A stretch of 14,734 bases of DNA from assembly GCA_036794395.1 (NCBI GenBank), contig DAIRGS010000176.1, forward strand, positions 1-14,734, written 5' to 3'. The stretch is from DASXMX01 sp036794395 (lineage in GTDB: Bacteria > Planctomycetota > Phycisphaerae > Tepidisphaerales > Tepidisphaeraceae). This document shows positions 7,458 through 14,669 of the stretch, piece after piece (the first letter of the stretch is position 1; each line of letters begins with the position of its first letter). Below the pieces are notes generated by a model. That model saw only the letters and a list, made by a program, of their open reading frames with translations. It had not been told where the DNA came from and did not search any database. A program made the translations under genes and the position numbers.

Positions 7458-7679
7458 CTTTAGCGGTCGAACCGCAGGTCCACCCTTTCGTGGATTGCGC
7501 AGCGGCGTTCAGCCTGCGACCCGCCCGCCATGTCCGGCAACCCCAGTTCCGCCGTTTTCAGAATTACGGCATTACCCCCCATCCCTCAATTCAACACATA
7601 GATTGTTTTTTGGCGCTGCGTACGCCGCACCCCGCGCATATAAAGGCTCGGAGATGGCACTGGAATGCCGTCGCAACAA

Positions 7680-7685
7680 AAGGAG
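7680..7685 (+). promoter_or_regulatory. Strong Shine-Dalgarno site fixing the 7691 start
   Basis: AAGGAG lies 5 bases ahead of the ATG at 7691. It settles that start over the longer in-frame reading frame beginning at 7490, whose extra residues look non-coding. Confidence 0.7.
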
Positions 7686-7690
7686 CTGTT

Positions 7691-7975
7691 ATGTCACGTA
7701 TGGGTGATGCGAATACCGGTGCACAGGGTTTGGGTGAGCAAGCGCAACAAGCTGGCGAGAACCTTCGCGACCTCGGCGGCCAAGTTCGCGATGTGGCTCG
7801 CGATAAATACAACCAACTCAGCGACCAGGCTCAAGAGTACTACGATCAGGGCCGCCAGAAGGCGCACGAATGGGAAGAGGGCATCGAGTCCTACATCCAG
7901 GAAAAGCCCCTTCAGTCGGTTCTGATTGCCGCCGGCGTAGGCGTCCTGCTTGGACTGCTGTGGAAGCGAAGCTAA
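7691..7975 (+). CDS. ElaB/YqjD (DUF883)-like small membrane-anchored protein
   Basis: 94 aa. Residues 10-70 are a hydrophilic amphipathic helix rich in Q, E, D, R and A, and the C-terminus (about 74-91, SVLIAAGVGVLLGLLWKRS) is one glycine-rich membrane helix ending in basic residues. This is the layout of the ElaB/YqjD/DUF883 group; in E. coli those proteins anchor ribosomes to the inner membrane in stationary phase. It is the first of three plus-strand genes encoding small membrane proteins, matching the yqjD-yqjE pairing seen elsewhere. Family membership is inferred from layout; the ribosome role is not shown for this protein. Confidence 0.8.
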   Translation: MSRMGDANTGAQGLGEQAQQAGENLRDLGGQVRDVARDKYNQLSDQAQEYYDQGRQKAHEWEEGIESYIQEKPLQSVLIAAGVGVLLGLLWKRS

Positions 7976-8006
7976 ACGCTTTGTCGCCGACCGCCACGGA
8001 TACGCC

Positions 8007-8510
8007 ATGAACGCACAGACAGAACAAGTTAACCCTCCCAAGAGCGGTTCCGGTGGCAGTGCACCCCCGCAGGCCCCTCCACGCACGCCGCCCACCGACG
8101 CGCTCCGCGACGCATTCTCCAAGTTTAATGAACTCAAAGAATTCGCCGCGTATTACGCGTCGGTGCGACTCGACATCCTCAAAGTCACTGTCCGCAACCT
8201 CGGTATCTATCTGGCGTTGGGTGTAATAGGACTGATTGCAGTTGCATCGATGGCTGTAACTGCTGTCGTGCTGCTGCTTCGGGGAATTGCCGGGGCATTC
8301 GCTCAGTTGTTCTCCGGCCATCCGTGGTTGGGCGACCTGATCACGGCGGTGCTGGTTTTAGCCCTCATGGCCGGTGCCATTGTTTTCGTAATGAAGAAAT
8401 TGACTGGAACGTTCCGTTCCCTGACGGTGAAGAAATATGAAGACCGATTACGCCGGGAGCGCCAAGAACTCGGGCGGGACGTCCACGAGCGGGCCAAATC
8501 CGTCGAATAG
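8007..8510 (+). CDS. YqjE-like (phage holin superfamily III-type) membrane protein
   Basis: 167 aa from the ATG at 8007, 31 bases after the previous stop. A proline-rich disordered head (1-30) leads to an amphipathic segment (31-63), two hydrophobic helices (about 65-92 and 107-130) and a charged C-terminal helix rich in R, E and K. Two central helices between charged ends are typical of the YqjE family, whose genes lie next to yqjD-type genes; the molecular role is unknown. The upstream in-frame ATG at 7950 would begin inside the previous gene and is not favoured. Its 3' end overlaps the next gene. Confidence 0.75.
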   Translation: MNAQTEQVNPPKSGSGGSAPPQAPPRTPPTDALRDAFSKFNELKEFAAYYASVRLDILKVTVRNLGIYLALGVIGLIAVASMAVTAVVLLLRGIAGAFAQLFSGHPWLGDLITAVLVLALMAGAIVFVMKKLTGTFRSLTVKKYEDRLRRERQELGRDVHERAKSVE

Positions 8511-8985
8511 CCCAGACCCGGATGCCCCGGCCGCAAACCTGACAGAGGCCGAATTCCTTGCACAGCAGGCGCACAACGCGCAGCTTGCCATGTCCAGGGT
8601 ATTACAGGACCTCAAAGCCAAGCTAGCCCAGGGAGTCGACCCCAAAGCCTGGGCCCAGCAACATCCCTGGATGGCCATCGGGGCCGCGGCGGTAGCCGGC
8701 TTTGCCGCCACGGCCGCTTTGGTGCCCTCGAAGGAAGAGCAGGCCCTGAAGAAACTTGCATCAATTGAGCGTGCCCTCAATACCGGCCCCGAACGCGCTG
8801 ACTCCAATGGCAATGGCGTTCACGAGAAGGGCAGCTTCGCCGGCACGATTCTCAAAGAAGTCCTCGGAATGGTCCGTCCCATCCTGGCCAGCCTGGTAGC
8901 CGCCAACATGGGCGGGGTCCGACCGGCAGCCGAAAGTTCACCAGACAGCCCGCCCCGTGGAGAGCAGGGCGGCACCGGCGTCTGA
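8437..8985 (+). CDS. DUF3618/YqjD-like membrane protein, third gene of the cluster
   Basis: 182 aa from the ATG at 8437, overlapping the previous gene by 74 bases in another frame. No other ATG, GTG or TTG occurs in frame before the conserved-looking part, so the overlap seems real. A low-complexity S/G/P head (1-33) is followed by an Ala/Gln/Lys-rich helix (35-72), then WAQQHPWMAIGAAAVAGFAA (72-91), the HPW-plus-small-residue membrane helix seen in YqjD and DUF3618 proteins. A second hydrophobic stretch (about 138-158) and a disordered tail end it. Likely an envelope protein working with its two upstream neighbours; its function is unknown. Confidence 0.72.
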   Translation: MKTDYAGSAKNSGGTSTSGPNPSNSPDPDAPAANLTEAEFLAQQAHNAQLAMSRVLQDLKAKLAQGVDPKAWAQQHPWMAIGAAAVAGFAATAALVPSKEEQALKKLASIERALNTGPERADSNGNGVHEKGSFAGTILKEVLGMVRPILASLVAANMGGVRPAAESSPDSPPRGEQGGTGV

Positions 8986-9384
8986 CTTCCGAAATTCCTC
9001 CGGTGCCGCTGACTCAATTCACCCACGCCATGTCCCCCTCAAACGCCGCGTCCCATCCAGAAACGCCCCCACGCCGGGGTATAGCGGTACCCCGCGCCAC
9101 CCCGGATTCTCAGATCGCTGCAATTCTCCCCTCGCCAACCCACCACGATACCGATTTCACCTGCCGCCAAGACGCCGGATCAGCGCCGAATCATGCACGA
9201 TCATTTAGATAGGCGGTAGAGGAAACCCTTACCCCAACTCACACCAATCGGTCATTCAAACCTGTCGCGCCATAATTTTTCAGTAGGCGCATTCTTCACG
9301 GCGGGGTACTTTTGACGCATCGGCAACACGCCTGTGGGCGTTGCCCTGGGCCTCGTGCCTTCCCCGTCGTTGAAAGCAGCTATT
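8986..9384. other. Non-coding stretch with a short hairpin
   Basis: About 399 bases between the yqj-like cluster and the small secreted-protein gene. Open frames here have Pro/Arg-rich low-complexity translations and no ribosome binding site. A 7-bp perfect stem CGGGGTA/TACCCCG with a 6-base loop lies at 9075-9094, and an imperfect hairpin GGCAAC-GCC/GGC-GTTGCC at 9322-9345, just ahead of the next gene. Neither has a following T-run, so they are not clear terminators. No RNA gene is recognised. Confidence 0.5.
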
Positions 9385-9612
9385 ATGAAACCCGGTCGCT
9401 CGATGTCGCGGCTTTTTGTCTTGACCGGAATGCTTTTCACCGCCGCCCCGGCGGCCCAAGTCTCATCGCCGTCCCATAATCCCGGGACCGATGCATCGAC
9501 TCCCATGGTTCGCAACGACGCCCTCCGCCCTCTTGAAGTCCGCCTTCGCAAGCTCCACCTCGTCCGCCCTGACCTCATTCCCTATCCGATCGAATACGAA
9601 GTGGTTTGCTGA
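9385..9612 (+). CDS. Small putative secreted protein, unknown family
   Basis: 75 aa from the ATG at 9385. Residues 1-19 read as a signal peptide: basic start (MKPGRSMSR), hydrophobic LFVLTGMLF core, and an Ala-rich exit (TAAPAAQ) with a plausible cleavage site. The rest is short: a Ser/Pro/Asn spacer and a C-terminal segment, LRPLEVRLRKLHLVRPDLIP followed by YPIEYEVVC, which looks non-random and ends in Cys. An ATG at 9334 would add residues without signal character. It ends 31 bases before the glycosyltransferase gene and may be co-transcribed. I recognise no family, and the coding call rests on signal-peptide shape and C-terminal composition only. Confidence 0.5.
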   Translation: MKPGRSMSRLFVLTGMLFTAAPAAQVSSPSHNPGTDASTPMVRNDALRPLEVRLRKLHLVRPDLIPYPIEYEVVC

Positions 9613-9643
9613 ACCCCCGGCAGTTTTCCCTACAATCCCGGCA

Positions 9644-11404
9644 ATGACGATCCCGCAGGCGTATGAGCTGGCGCTCGCGCACTACCAGGCCGGCCGCCAC
9701 AAAGATGCCGAGCCAATTCTCCGGCAGATCTTCCTCCAACAGCCCGACCACCCCGATGCCCTCCACCTTGCTGGACTCCTCAGCCATCAGGCCGGCCGCA
9801 GCGCGCCCGCCGCCGACTTCATCCGTCGCGCCATTCTGCTCAATCCGATCAACGCCGATTACCACAACAACCTGGGATTGATCGTCGCCGGCCAGGGCAA
9901 CACCGACGAAAGCATCGCCGCCCTGAAACGGGCCATCGCGCTGCGCCCCGACTTCGCCCGGGCCCATAACAATCTCGGAACCCTCTACGCCGAAATACGC
10001 CACTGGGACCCGGCCATCGAAAGCTTCCGCCGGGCGTTGGCGATCGATCCCGAATATGCCGAGGCCGAATCCAACCTCGCCAGCGCGCTGAAGGAAACCG
10101 GCCACCTCGACGAAGCGATTGAAAGCTACCAGCGCGCCGCTCAACTTCGCGGCGATCCACGCATCGCCAGCAACCTGGTCTACCTCCTGCATTTTCATCC
10201 AGGCTACGGCCCCCGCGAAATCGCCGACGCGCACCGCGAATGGAACCGCGCCTTCGCGGCCCCTCTGGCCGGCTCAATCCGCTCGCACACCAACGATCCC
10301 TCGCCCGATCGCCCGTTGCGGATCGGATATGTCTCGCCTGATTTCCGGCAGCACCCGGTAGGGCGGTTCATCGCTCCACTTTTAGAGCACCATAACCGCG
10401 ACCAATTCCAGATCTTCTGCTACTCCGATGCCCAACGGCCGGACGAACTCACCCACCGCCTGCAACGACGCGCCAACGTCTGGCGAAACATCTCCGGCAT
10501 GCCCGACGAGCAACTCACCGAAATGATCCGCGCCGACGGAATCGACATCCTCGTCGATCTGACAATGCACATGGAAGGCAACCGACTACTGACTTTCGCC
10601 CGCAAGCCCGCCCCCGTCCAGGTAACGTACCTTGCCTACTGCGGAACGACCGGCCTAGACGCAATCGACTACCGCCTGAGCGATCCATACCTCGACCCAC
10701 CCGGTGGCGATGAGTCAGTCTATTCAGAAAAAACCGTGCGGCTCCAAAGCTATTGGTCCTACGAACCCCCATCCGAAGCGCCCCAAGTCATGCCGCCCCC
10801 CTCTGCCTCAACTGGCACGGTGATGTTCGGCTGCCTGAACGCCTTTAGCAAAGTAACCGAACCAACCCTCGCCGCCTGGGCGCGCATCCTGGCCCAAACA
10901 CCCCAATCCAGAATCCTCATCCATTCCGGCGAAGGCCTCCATCGTCAGAAAGTCCGCCAGCGATTTGCCGAAGCCGGCATCGATCCCGCTCGCGTCGAGT
11001 TCATCGGACGCATGGCTGCCAATGAATACTTCACGCAATACAACGCCATCGACGTCGCCCTCGACCCGTTTCCCTACCCCGGCGGCACAACATCCTGTGA
11101 CGCCCTCTGGATGGGCGTCCCGGTAGTAACACTGCCCGGCCAAACCGCCGTTTCCCGCGCCGGCGTAAGCGTGCTCTCGACAATCGGACTCCCGGAATTC
11201 ATCGCCCGAACGGTCGATGACTACGTCACGATTGCATCGCAATTAGCGCTGGACGTCGCACGAAGAACGCACCTACGATCTTCGCTTCGGCAGCGTATGA
11301 TCAATTCACCGCTGATGAACTCTGCGAACTTTACCCGCGACGTCGAGGCGCAGATGCGTGACATGTGGCGAAACTGGTGCACGGCCAGCAGCCGCACCAA
11401 GTGA
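9644..11404 (+). CDS. TPR protein of the O-GlcNAc transferase / SPINDLY family
   Basis: 586 aa from the ATG at 9644; the longer frame to 9491 overlaps the upstream gene and starts with non-conserved residues. Residues 4-170 hold about five tetratricopeptide repeats (HNNLGLI, HNNLGTLYAE, SNLASAL signatures). The catalytic GT41 domain begins at LRIGYVSPDFRQHPVGRF, where H237 matches the conserved His of OGT, and continues through PAPVQVTYLAYCGTTGLDA with IDYRLSDPYLDPP. CLNAFSKVTEPTL places K403 at the UDP-binding Lys, and GGTTSCDALWMGVPVVTLPG (480-499) is the nucleotide-sugar loop. The family transfers GlcNAc (OGT) or fucose (SPY) to Ser/Thr of proteins; the donor here cannot be read from the sequence. 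There is no signal peptide, so it acts in the cytoplasm. Bacterial members sometimes glycosylate surface-appendage proteins, but no such gene is adjacent. Confidence 0.93.
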   Translation: MTIPQAYELALAHYQAGRHKDAEPILRQIFLQQPDHPDALHLAGLLSHQAGRSAPAADFIRRAILLNPINADYHNNLGLIVAGQGNTDESIAALKRAIALRPDFARAHNNLGTLYAEIRHWDPAIESFRRALAIDPEYAEAESNLASALKETGHLDEAIESYQRAAQLRGDPRIASNLVYLLHFHPGYGPREIADAHREWNRAFAAPLAGSIRSHTNDPSPDRPLRIGYVSPDFRQHPVGRFIAPLLEHHNRDQFQIFCYSDAQRPDELTHRLQRRANVWRNISGMPDEQLTEMIRADGIDILVDLTMHMEGNRLLTFARKPAPVQVTYLAYCGTTGLDAIDYRLSDPYLDPPGGDESVYSEKTVRLQSYWSYEPPSEAPQVMPPPSASTGTVMFGCLNAFSKVTEPTLAAWARILAQTPQSRILIHSGEGLHRQKVRQRFAEAGIDPARVEFIGRMAANEYFTQYNAIDVALDPFPYPGGTTSCDALWMGVPVVTLPGQTAVSRAGVSVLSTIGLPEFIARTVDDYVTIASQLALDVARRTHLRSSLRQRMINSPLMNSANFTRDVEAQMRDMWRNWCTASSRTK

Positions 11405-11579
11405 TCCGGCCAAACACGCTCTTCAATCTACGGCATGACGAATCCGATCGATTCGAGTTGCTCAGCCAAGCTCCATGTGAAATTCTGCATCGAAGATCCC
11501 CGGATTCCGTGCCGGATCAGCAGGGGGCTGCGGTACTATGGTTCCGCCGACGTCGAAGAGCGGATGGCATGCTAATCAA

Positions 11580-11584
11580 AGGAG
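11580..11584 (+). promoter_or_regulatory. Shine-Dalgarno site fixing the 11592 start
   Basis: AGGAG lies 7 bases ahead of the ATG at 11592. It selects this start, which begins directly with a signal peptide, over the in-frame ATG at 11538. Confidence 0.65.
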
Positions 11585-11591
11585 TCTCTCA

Positions 11592-12077
11592 ATGAAGAAG
11601 TTCTATATCGCGGCAGTCTTGGTCGTCATCGTGCTTCTCGGTTCAACCGTGAAGTGGTCACACGCGGTTCAGGATGCGCCCAAGACTCCAAACACCGCCC
11701 AGCAGCTTGTGGATCGATTCTGGACGCAGTGGGAAGGCGCTCGTCCGTCTGAAGCGGTTCACGCACTCTCTCCCGACAACGGCGCATGGGATCAAGCCGG
11801 CCACGCGGCAGACGATTTCCAAACCAACTCCGGCGGCAAGTGCCTCGGCCATTCCGAGATCACCCACCGCAACATGGGTCCCAACCTCGAATACATCTGC
11901 TTCCTCGCCCACTACAACCCGCTACCCGTCCGCGTCGAAATGATGCTCTACCGCTCCACCGGCCCCTGGACCGTCATCGGTTTCCGCATCGATGGCAATA
12001 CCACCAAATGGATGAACGAAGCCAGCTCCTCACTCCTGGGCAACCCCGGCGACGCCAACAACGGCGCTCAAAACTAG
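11592..12077 (+). CDS. Exported protein of unknown function
   Basis: 161 aa. MKK followed by a hydrophobic stretch (4-18) and SHA-VQ near 23-27 looks like a signal peptide cleaved around residue 25; an uncleaved anchor is also possible. The mature part has a helix (TAQQLVDRFWTQWEG, 34-48), two cysteines (C84, C103) that could form a disulfide, and alternating strands (VRVEMMLYR, PWTVIGFRID). A helix followed by curved strands recalls an NTF2-like fold, but this is a guess from pattern. The tail is Asn/Gly/Ala-rich. It stands alone, 187 bases after the glycosyltransferase gene and followed by two hairpin repeats, so neighbours give no functional clue. Confidence 0.75.
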   Translation: MKKFYIAAVLVVIVLLGSTVKWSHAVQDAPKTPNTAQQLVDRFWTQWEGARPSEAVHALSPDNGAWDQAGHAADDFQTNSGGKCLGHSEITHRNMGPNLEYICFLAHYNPLPVRVEMMLYRSTGPWTVIGFRIDGNTTKWMNEASSSLLGNPGDANNGAQN

Positions 12078-12121
12078 AACAACGTACACGACTCTGCTCA
12101 GCTGAATCCCGTTGACGATGG

Positions 12122-12205
12122 TTGTCATCCTGGAGCGCAGCGAAGGATCTGATCGTTGGCGAACCACTCGAATACCAGATCCTTCGCTGCGCTCCAGGAT
12201 GACAA
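12122..12205. repeat. Perfect 30-bp inverted repeat (REP/MITE-like hairpin)
   Basis: Bases 12122-12151 are the exact reverse complement of 12176-12205, separated by a 24-base loop. The arm contains CATCCTGGAGCGCAGCGAAG, a type of palindromic unit (variants such as TCATTCTGAGCGCAGCGAAG) that I recall as dispersed in many unrelated bacterial genomes. It lies 44 bases after the stop of the exported-protein gene, so it may also act as an intrinsic barrier or RNA-stabilising hairpin. It has no T-run. The spacing between genes here (12078-12374) holds otherwise only the next hairpin. Confidence 0.85.
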
Positions 12206-12241
12206 GATTGAGGATTTCAGCGGGGTAATACGTTTGTTGTG

Positions 12242-12263
12242 GTGCAGGCTTCCAGGCCTGCAC
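12242..12263. repeat. 8-bp hairpin, GTGCAGGC type
   Basis: GTGCAGGC (12242-12249) pairs perfectly with GCCTGCAC (12256-12263) around the loop TTCCAG. It resembles short intergenic palindromes that recur in bacterial genomes, but only one copy is in this window. It lies 37 bases after the larger inverted repeat. Confidence 0.55.
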
Positions 12264-12374
12264 TTACGGCCCGAAGCCCACACCGCAACCGCACTTCGAG
12301 CCACTTCTTTGCACTCCCCTAAGGCGCGCCCCCCGATAGGCGCGATGCAGCCCGTTCGTTATCGTTCCCACTCC

Positions 12375-13442
12375 ATGTCCACACCAGCCAACGCGGAGGA
12401 TATAGAGCGGATCAAAACGCGCCGTCGTCTACCGCGCCTTGGTGAATTAAGTCTCGTCGCCATCATCGCGGCCCTATGCGTGCTCTTGAGTTTCTTCGGA
12501 TGGCGCAACGCTCCGCCGGGTCACGCCAACCTTTTTCTGAATGTCGATAATCTCATCGATGGCATCGCCACCCCGATGTCCGTGTATGCGATCATGGCGG
12601 TCGGCGCAACGTGCGTCATCGTCGCCGCGGGAATCGACATCTCGGTCGGCGCAATCTTCGCTCTGTCCGCGCTCGGAGCCGCCGCCGTCTTGCAGGAACT
12701 CCCGCGCGATTCTTCCGGCTGGCTTGTCATCCCCATGGCCGTCCTCATCCCGGCCTTCATCGGCACCCTCTGCGGCCTGGCCAACGGCCTGCTCGTCGTT
12801 TTACTCCGCATTCACCCCTTCATCGTCACGCTCGGCACCATGGCCATTTTCCGCGGCGTCGCCAACGTCACCACCCGCGAAAAGCGACGCCCCGACAGCC
12901 TCCACTCCCTCCCAACCGTCTTCACCGACCACTTCATGCGAATCCGTTTCGGCGACGCCCGCCTCATGCCCATGCTCGTCATGCTCCTATGCGTGATACT
13001 CGGCGCCATATACCTCCACCTCACCATCGCCGGCCGGAAAAACTACGCGATCGGCGGCAACGAAGAAGCCGCCCGCTTCAGCGGCGTCAGGATCGGCCCG
13101 GCTAAACTATTGGTCTACGCAATCTCAGGCCTGACCGCGGGCATCGCCGGCATGGTTTCTCTGGGCCGGTTCGCCACAATCTCCACCAACACCGCCTCCG
13201 GCTACGAACTCATGGTCATCGCCGCCGCAGTCGTGGGCGGCGCAAGCCTCATGGGCGGACGCGGCTCCGCAATCGGCGCGCTGCTCGGCACCCTTGTGAT
13301 CGCCCTCATTCAAAACGGCATTTACATCCTCCAACTCGACGAAGAGAACCGAAGCATCATCATCGGCACCGCGATCCTCGTTGCCGCAGCAATGGACAGT
13401 TGGATCAGCCAGCGATTCCGCAAATCCCGACATACAACGTGA
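12375..13442 (+). CDS. Sugar ABC transporter permease, RbsC-like (BPD_transp_2)
   Basis: 355 aa from the ATG at 12375. An ATG at 12345 with a weak AGG upstream is an alternative that adds 10 residues; the still longer frame runs into the hairpin repeats and is rejected. A short basic head is followed by roughly eight to ten hydrophobic helices. VYAIMAVGATCVIVAAGIDI with SVGAIFALSA, the loop IAGRKNYAIGGNEEAARFSG that contacts the ATPase, LTAGIAGMVSLGRF and VVGGASLMGGRGSAIGALLG are the hallmark motifs of ribose/xylose/galactose-type permeases. It should form the inner-membrane channel for the product of the binding-protein gene 240 bases downstream. The matching ATPase gene is not in the window. 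The substrate cannot be told from sequence. Confidence 0.92.
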   Translation: MSTPANAEDIERIKTRRRLPRLGELSLVAIIAALCVLLSFFGWRNAPPGHANLFLNVDNLIDGIATPMSVYAIMAVGATCVIVAAGIDISVGAIFALSALGAAAVLQELPRDSSGWLVIPMAVLIPAFIGTLCGLANGLLVVLLRIHPFIVTLGTMAIFRGVANVTTREKRRPDSLHSLPTVFTDHFMRIRFGDARLMPMLVMLLCVILGAIYLHLTIAGRKNYAIGGNEEAARFSGVRIGPAKLLVYAISGLTAGIAGMVSLGRFATISTNTASGYELMVIAAAVVGGASLMGGRGSAIGALLGTLVIALIQNGIYILQLDEENRSIIIGTAILVAAAMDSWISQRFRKSRHTT

Positions 13443-13507
13443 GCCAGACCCTGAAATACAAACACCTACATGTTCAACGGAAGTCCTACCGAGCCAACGC
13501 CCGTGCT

Positions 13508-13589
13508 CTTTTTTCCCTCCACCGGTACGCCGGGGGAAGCGAGCGGAATTGGCGACTGCCCGCGAGTGGGTAGGGAGGGGGTTTCTTTC
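13508..13589 (+). repeat. C/G-rich hairpin repeat, copy B (long form)
   Basis: Same left end as bases 1-29 (C, T-run, CCCTCC, ACCGGTACGCCGGGGGA) at 13508-13537, and the same right end (GGGTAGGGAGGGGG) at 13568-13581, but with 30 extra bases at 13538-13567. CCCTCCACC (13515-13523) can pair with GGT..GGAGGG at the right end, allowing a 2-base bulge, so the unit has short imperfect terminal inverted repeats like a MITE or REP element. TTTCTTTCA (13581-13590 region) resembles GTCTTTCA after copy A, so the similarity may extend a little further. It sits between the permease and binding-protein genes of one transport system. Confidence 0.75.
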
Positions 13590-13671
13590 AGTGCCTAATA
13601 AGTGCTCGCACGCATAGCGTCTGAATGCCTCGACCGAAACTTCGCCTATCAACTCACGCACTCAGATTCAC

Positions 13672-13675
13672 GGAG
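13672..13675 (+). promoter_or_regulatory. Shine-Dalgarno site fixing the 13683 start
   Basis: GGAG lies 7 bases ahead of the ATG at 13683. It supports this start, which opens with a lipoprotein signal, over the longer frame from 13602. Confidence 0.6.
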
Positions 13676-13682
13676 ATCATTC

Positions 13683-14669
13683 ATGAAATTGAACCACGCG
13701 CTATCAATATGTCTGGGACTTGGATTAGCACTCACCGGCTGCAAAAAGCCCGCCGCGGAAGGGGCCCGCGAAAAAATCATTCTCGGCATCGTCGCCAAGA
13801 GCCAGACCAACGCCGTCTTCCAGGCCGCCCATGCCGGCGCGCGGGATGCCGGCCGCGAGCTGTCCGACAAGTTCAACCGCGACATCGTTATCGACATTAA
13901 AACGCCCACCGACGAAGACCCCCAGGCCCAGGCCGAGGCGATCGGAGCGCTGGTGCGTGAAGGAGCAAAGGGGATCGCCGTCTCGTGTACCGACGGCGCC
14001 ACGCTCAAACAGCCAATCGATGACGCCGTCGCCAAGGGTGTGGTCGTCGTCTGTTTTGATTCAGATTCAAAAGCCAGCAAGCGAATGTGCTACTACGGCA
14101 CCGACGACACCGCCTGCGGCACCCAGGTCATGGTGGAGCTGGCCAAAGCCATGAAAGACCAGGGCACCATCGCCATCCTCGCCGGCAACCAGAGCGCCCC
14201 CAATCTCCAGGCCCGCCTCGCCGCTGTTCGCGAAGAGCTGAAAAAACACCCAAACATGAAAGAGCTCAACGACGGCAAAGGCGTCTTCTATCACGAGGAA
14301 AAACCCGAAAAAGCCGCCGAAACCGTCGCCAGCGCCCAAAACGCCAACCCCCAGGTCCAAGGCTGGGCCATGGTCGGCGGCTGGCCCCTCTTCGCCTCCG
14401 ATGCACTGCCCTGGAAAGGCGACGCCATCAAATGCGTCTCCGTCGACGCCCTCACCCCCGAACTCGTCTACCTCAAATCCGGCCAGGTCGAAGTCCTCCT
14501 CGCCCAGGACTGCTACGGCTGGGGCCACAAGTCCGTCGAACTCATGCTCGACGAAATCCTCAACAACAAACCCCCCGATTCCGATCGCATCATCGATCCA
14601 CTCACCCGCGTCACCAAAGAAACCGCCGATGAATGGGCCCAAAAGTGGCAAAAATGGTTGGGGAAATAA
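13683..14669 (+). CDS. Periplasmic sugar-binding lipoprotein, RbsB-like (Peripla_BP_4)
   Basis: 328 aa. MKLNHALSICLGLGLALTGC is a lipoprotein signal with lipobox LTGC; cleavage would leave C20 for lipidation, so the protein is membrane-tethered outside the inner membrane. The mature chain fits the two-lobe ribose-binding family: KIILGIVAKSQTNAVFQAAH opens the first lobe, EAIGALVREGAKGIAVSCTD and VVVVCFDSDS form its later strands, YYGTDDTACGTQVMVELAKA begins the second lobe, and GTIAILAGNQSAPNLQARLA is the ligand-lobe hinge segment. Family context and the upstream RbsC-like permease point to uptake of a sugar or related small molecule. The hairpin repeat in the 240-base gap may uncouple the two genes. 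Confidence 0.92.
   Translation: MKLNHALSICLGLGLALTGCKKPAAEGAREKIILGIVAKSQTNAVFQAAHAGARDAGRELSDKFNRDIVIDIKTPTDEDPQAQAEAIGALVREGAKGIAVSCTDGATLKQPIDDAVAKGVVVVCFDSDSKASKRMCYYGTDDTACGTQVMVELAKAMKDQGTIAILAGNQSAPNLQARLAAVREELKKHPNMKELNDGKGVFYHEEKPEKAAETVASAQNANPQVQGWAMVGGWPLFASDALPWKGDAIKCVSVDALTPELVYLKSGQVEVLLAQDCYGWGHKSVELMLDEILNNKPPDSDRIIDPLTRVTKETADEWAQKWQKWLGK

Noticed and set aside
7639..7644. TATAAA as -10 box of the yqj-like cluster
   Set aside because: No acceptable -35 element at 16-18 bases upstream; left unassigned.
8957..9212. Open frames in the 8986-9384 gap
   Set aside because: Low-complexity Pro/Arg/Ser translations, no ribosome binding site and overlap with the end of the preceding gene.
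12156..12374. Extended permease reading frame starting within the inverted repeat
   Set aside because: It would translate the hairpin repeats; the permease pattern begins after 12375.
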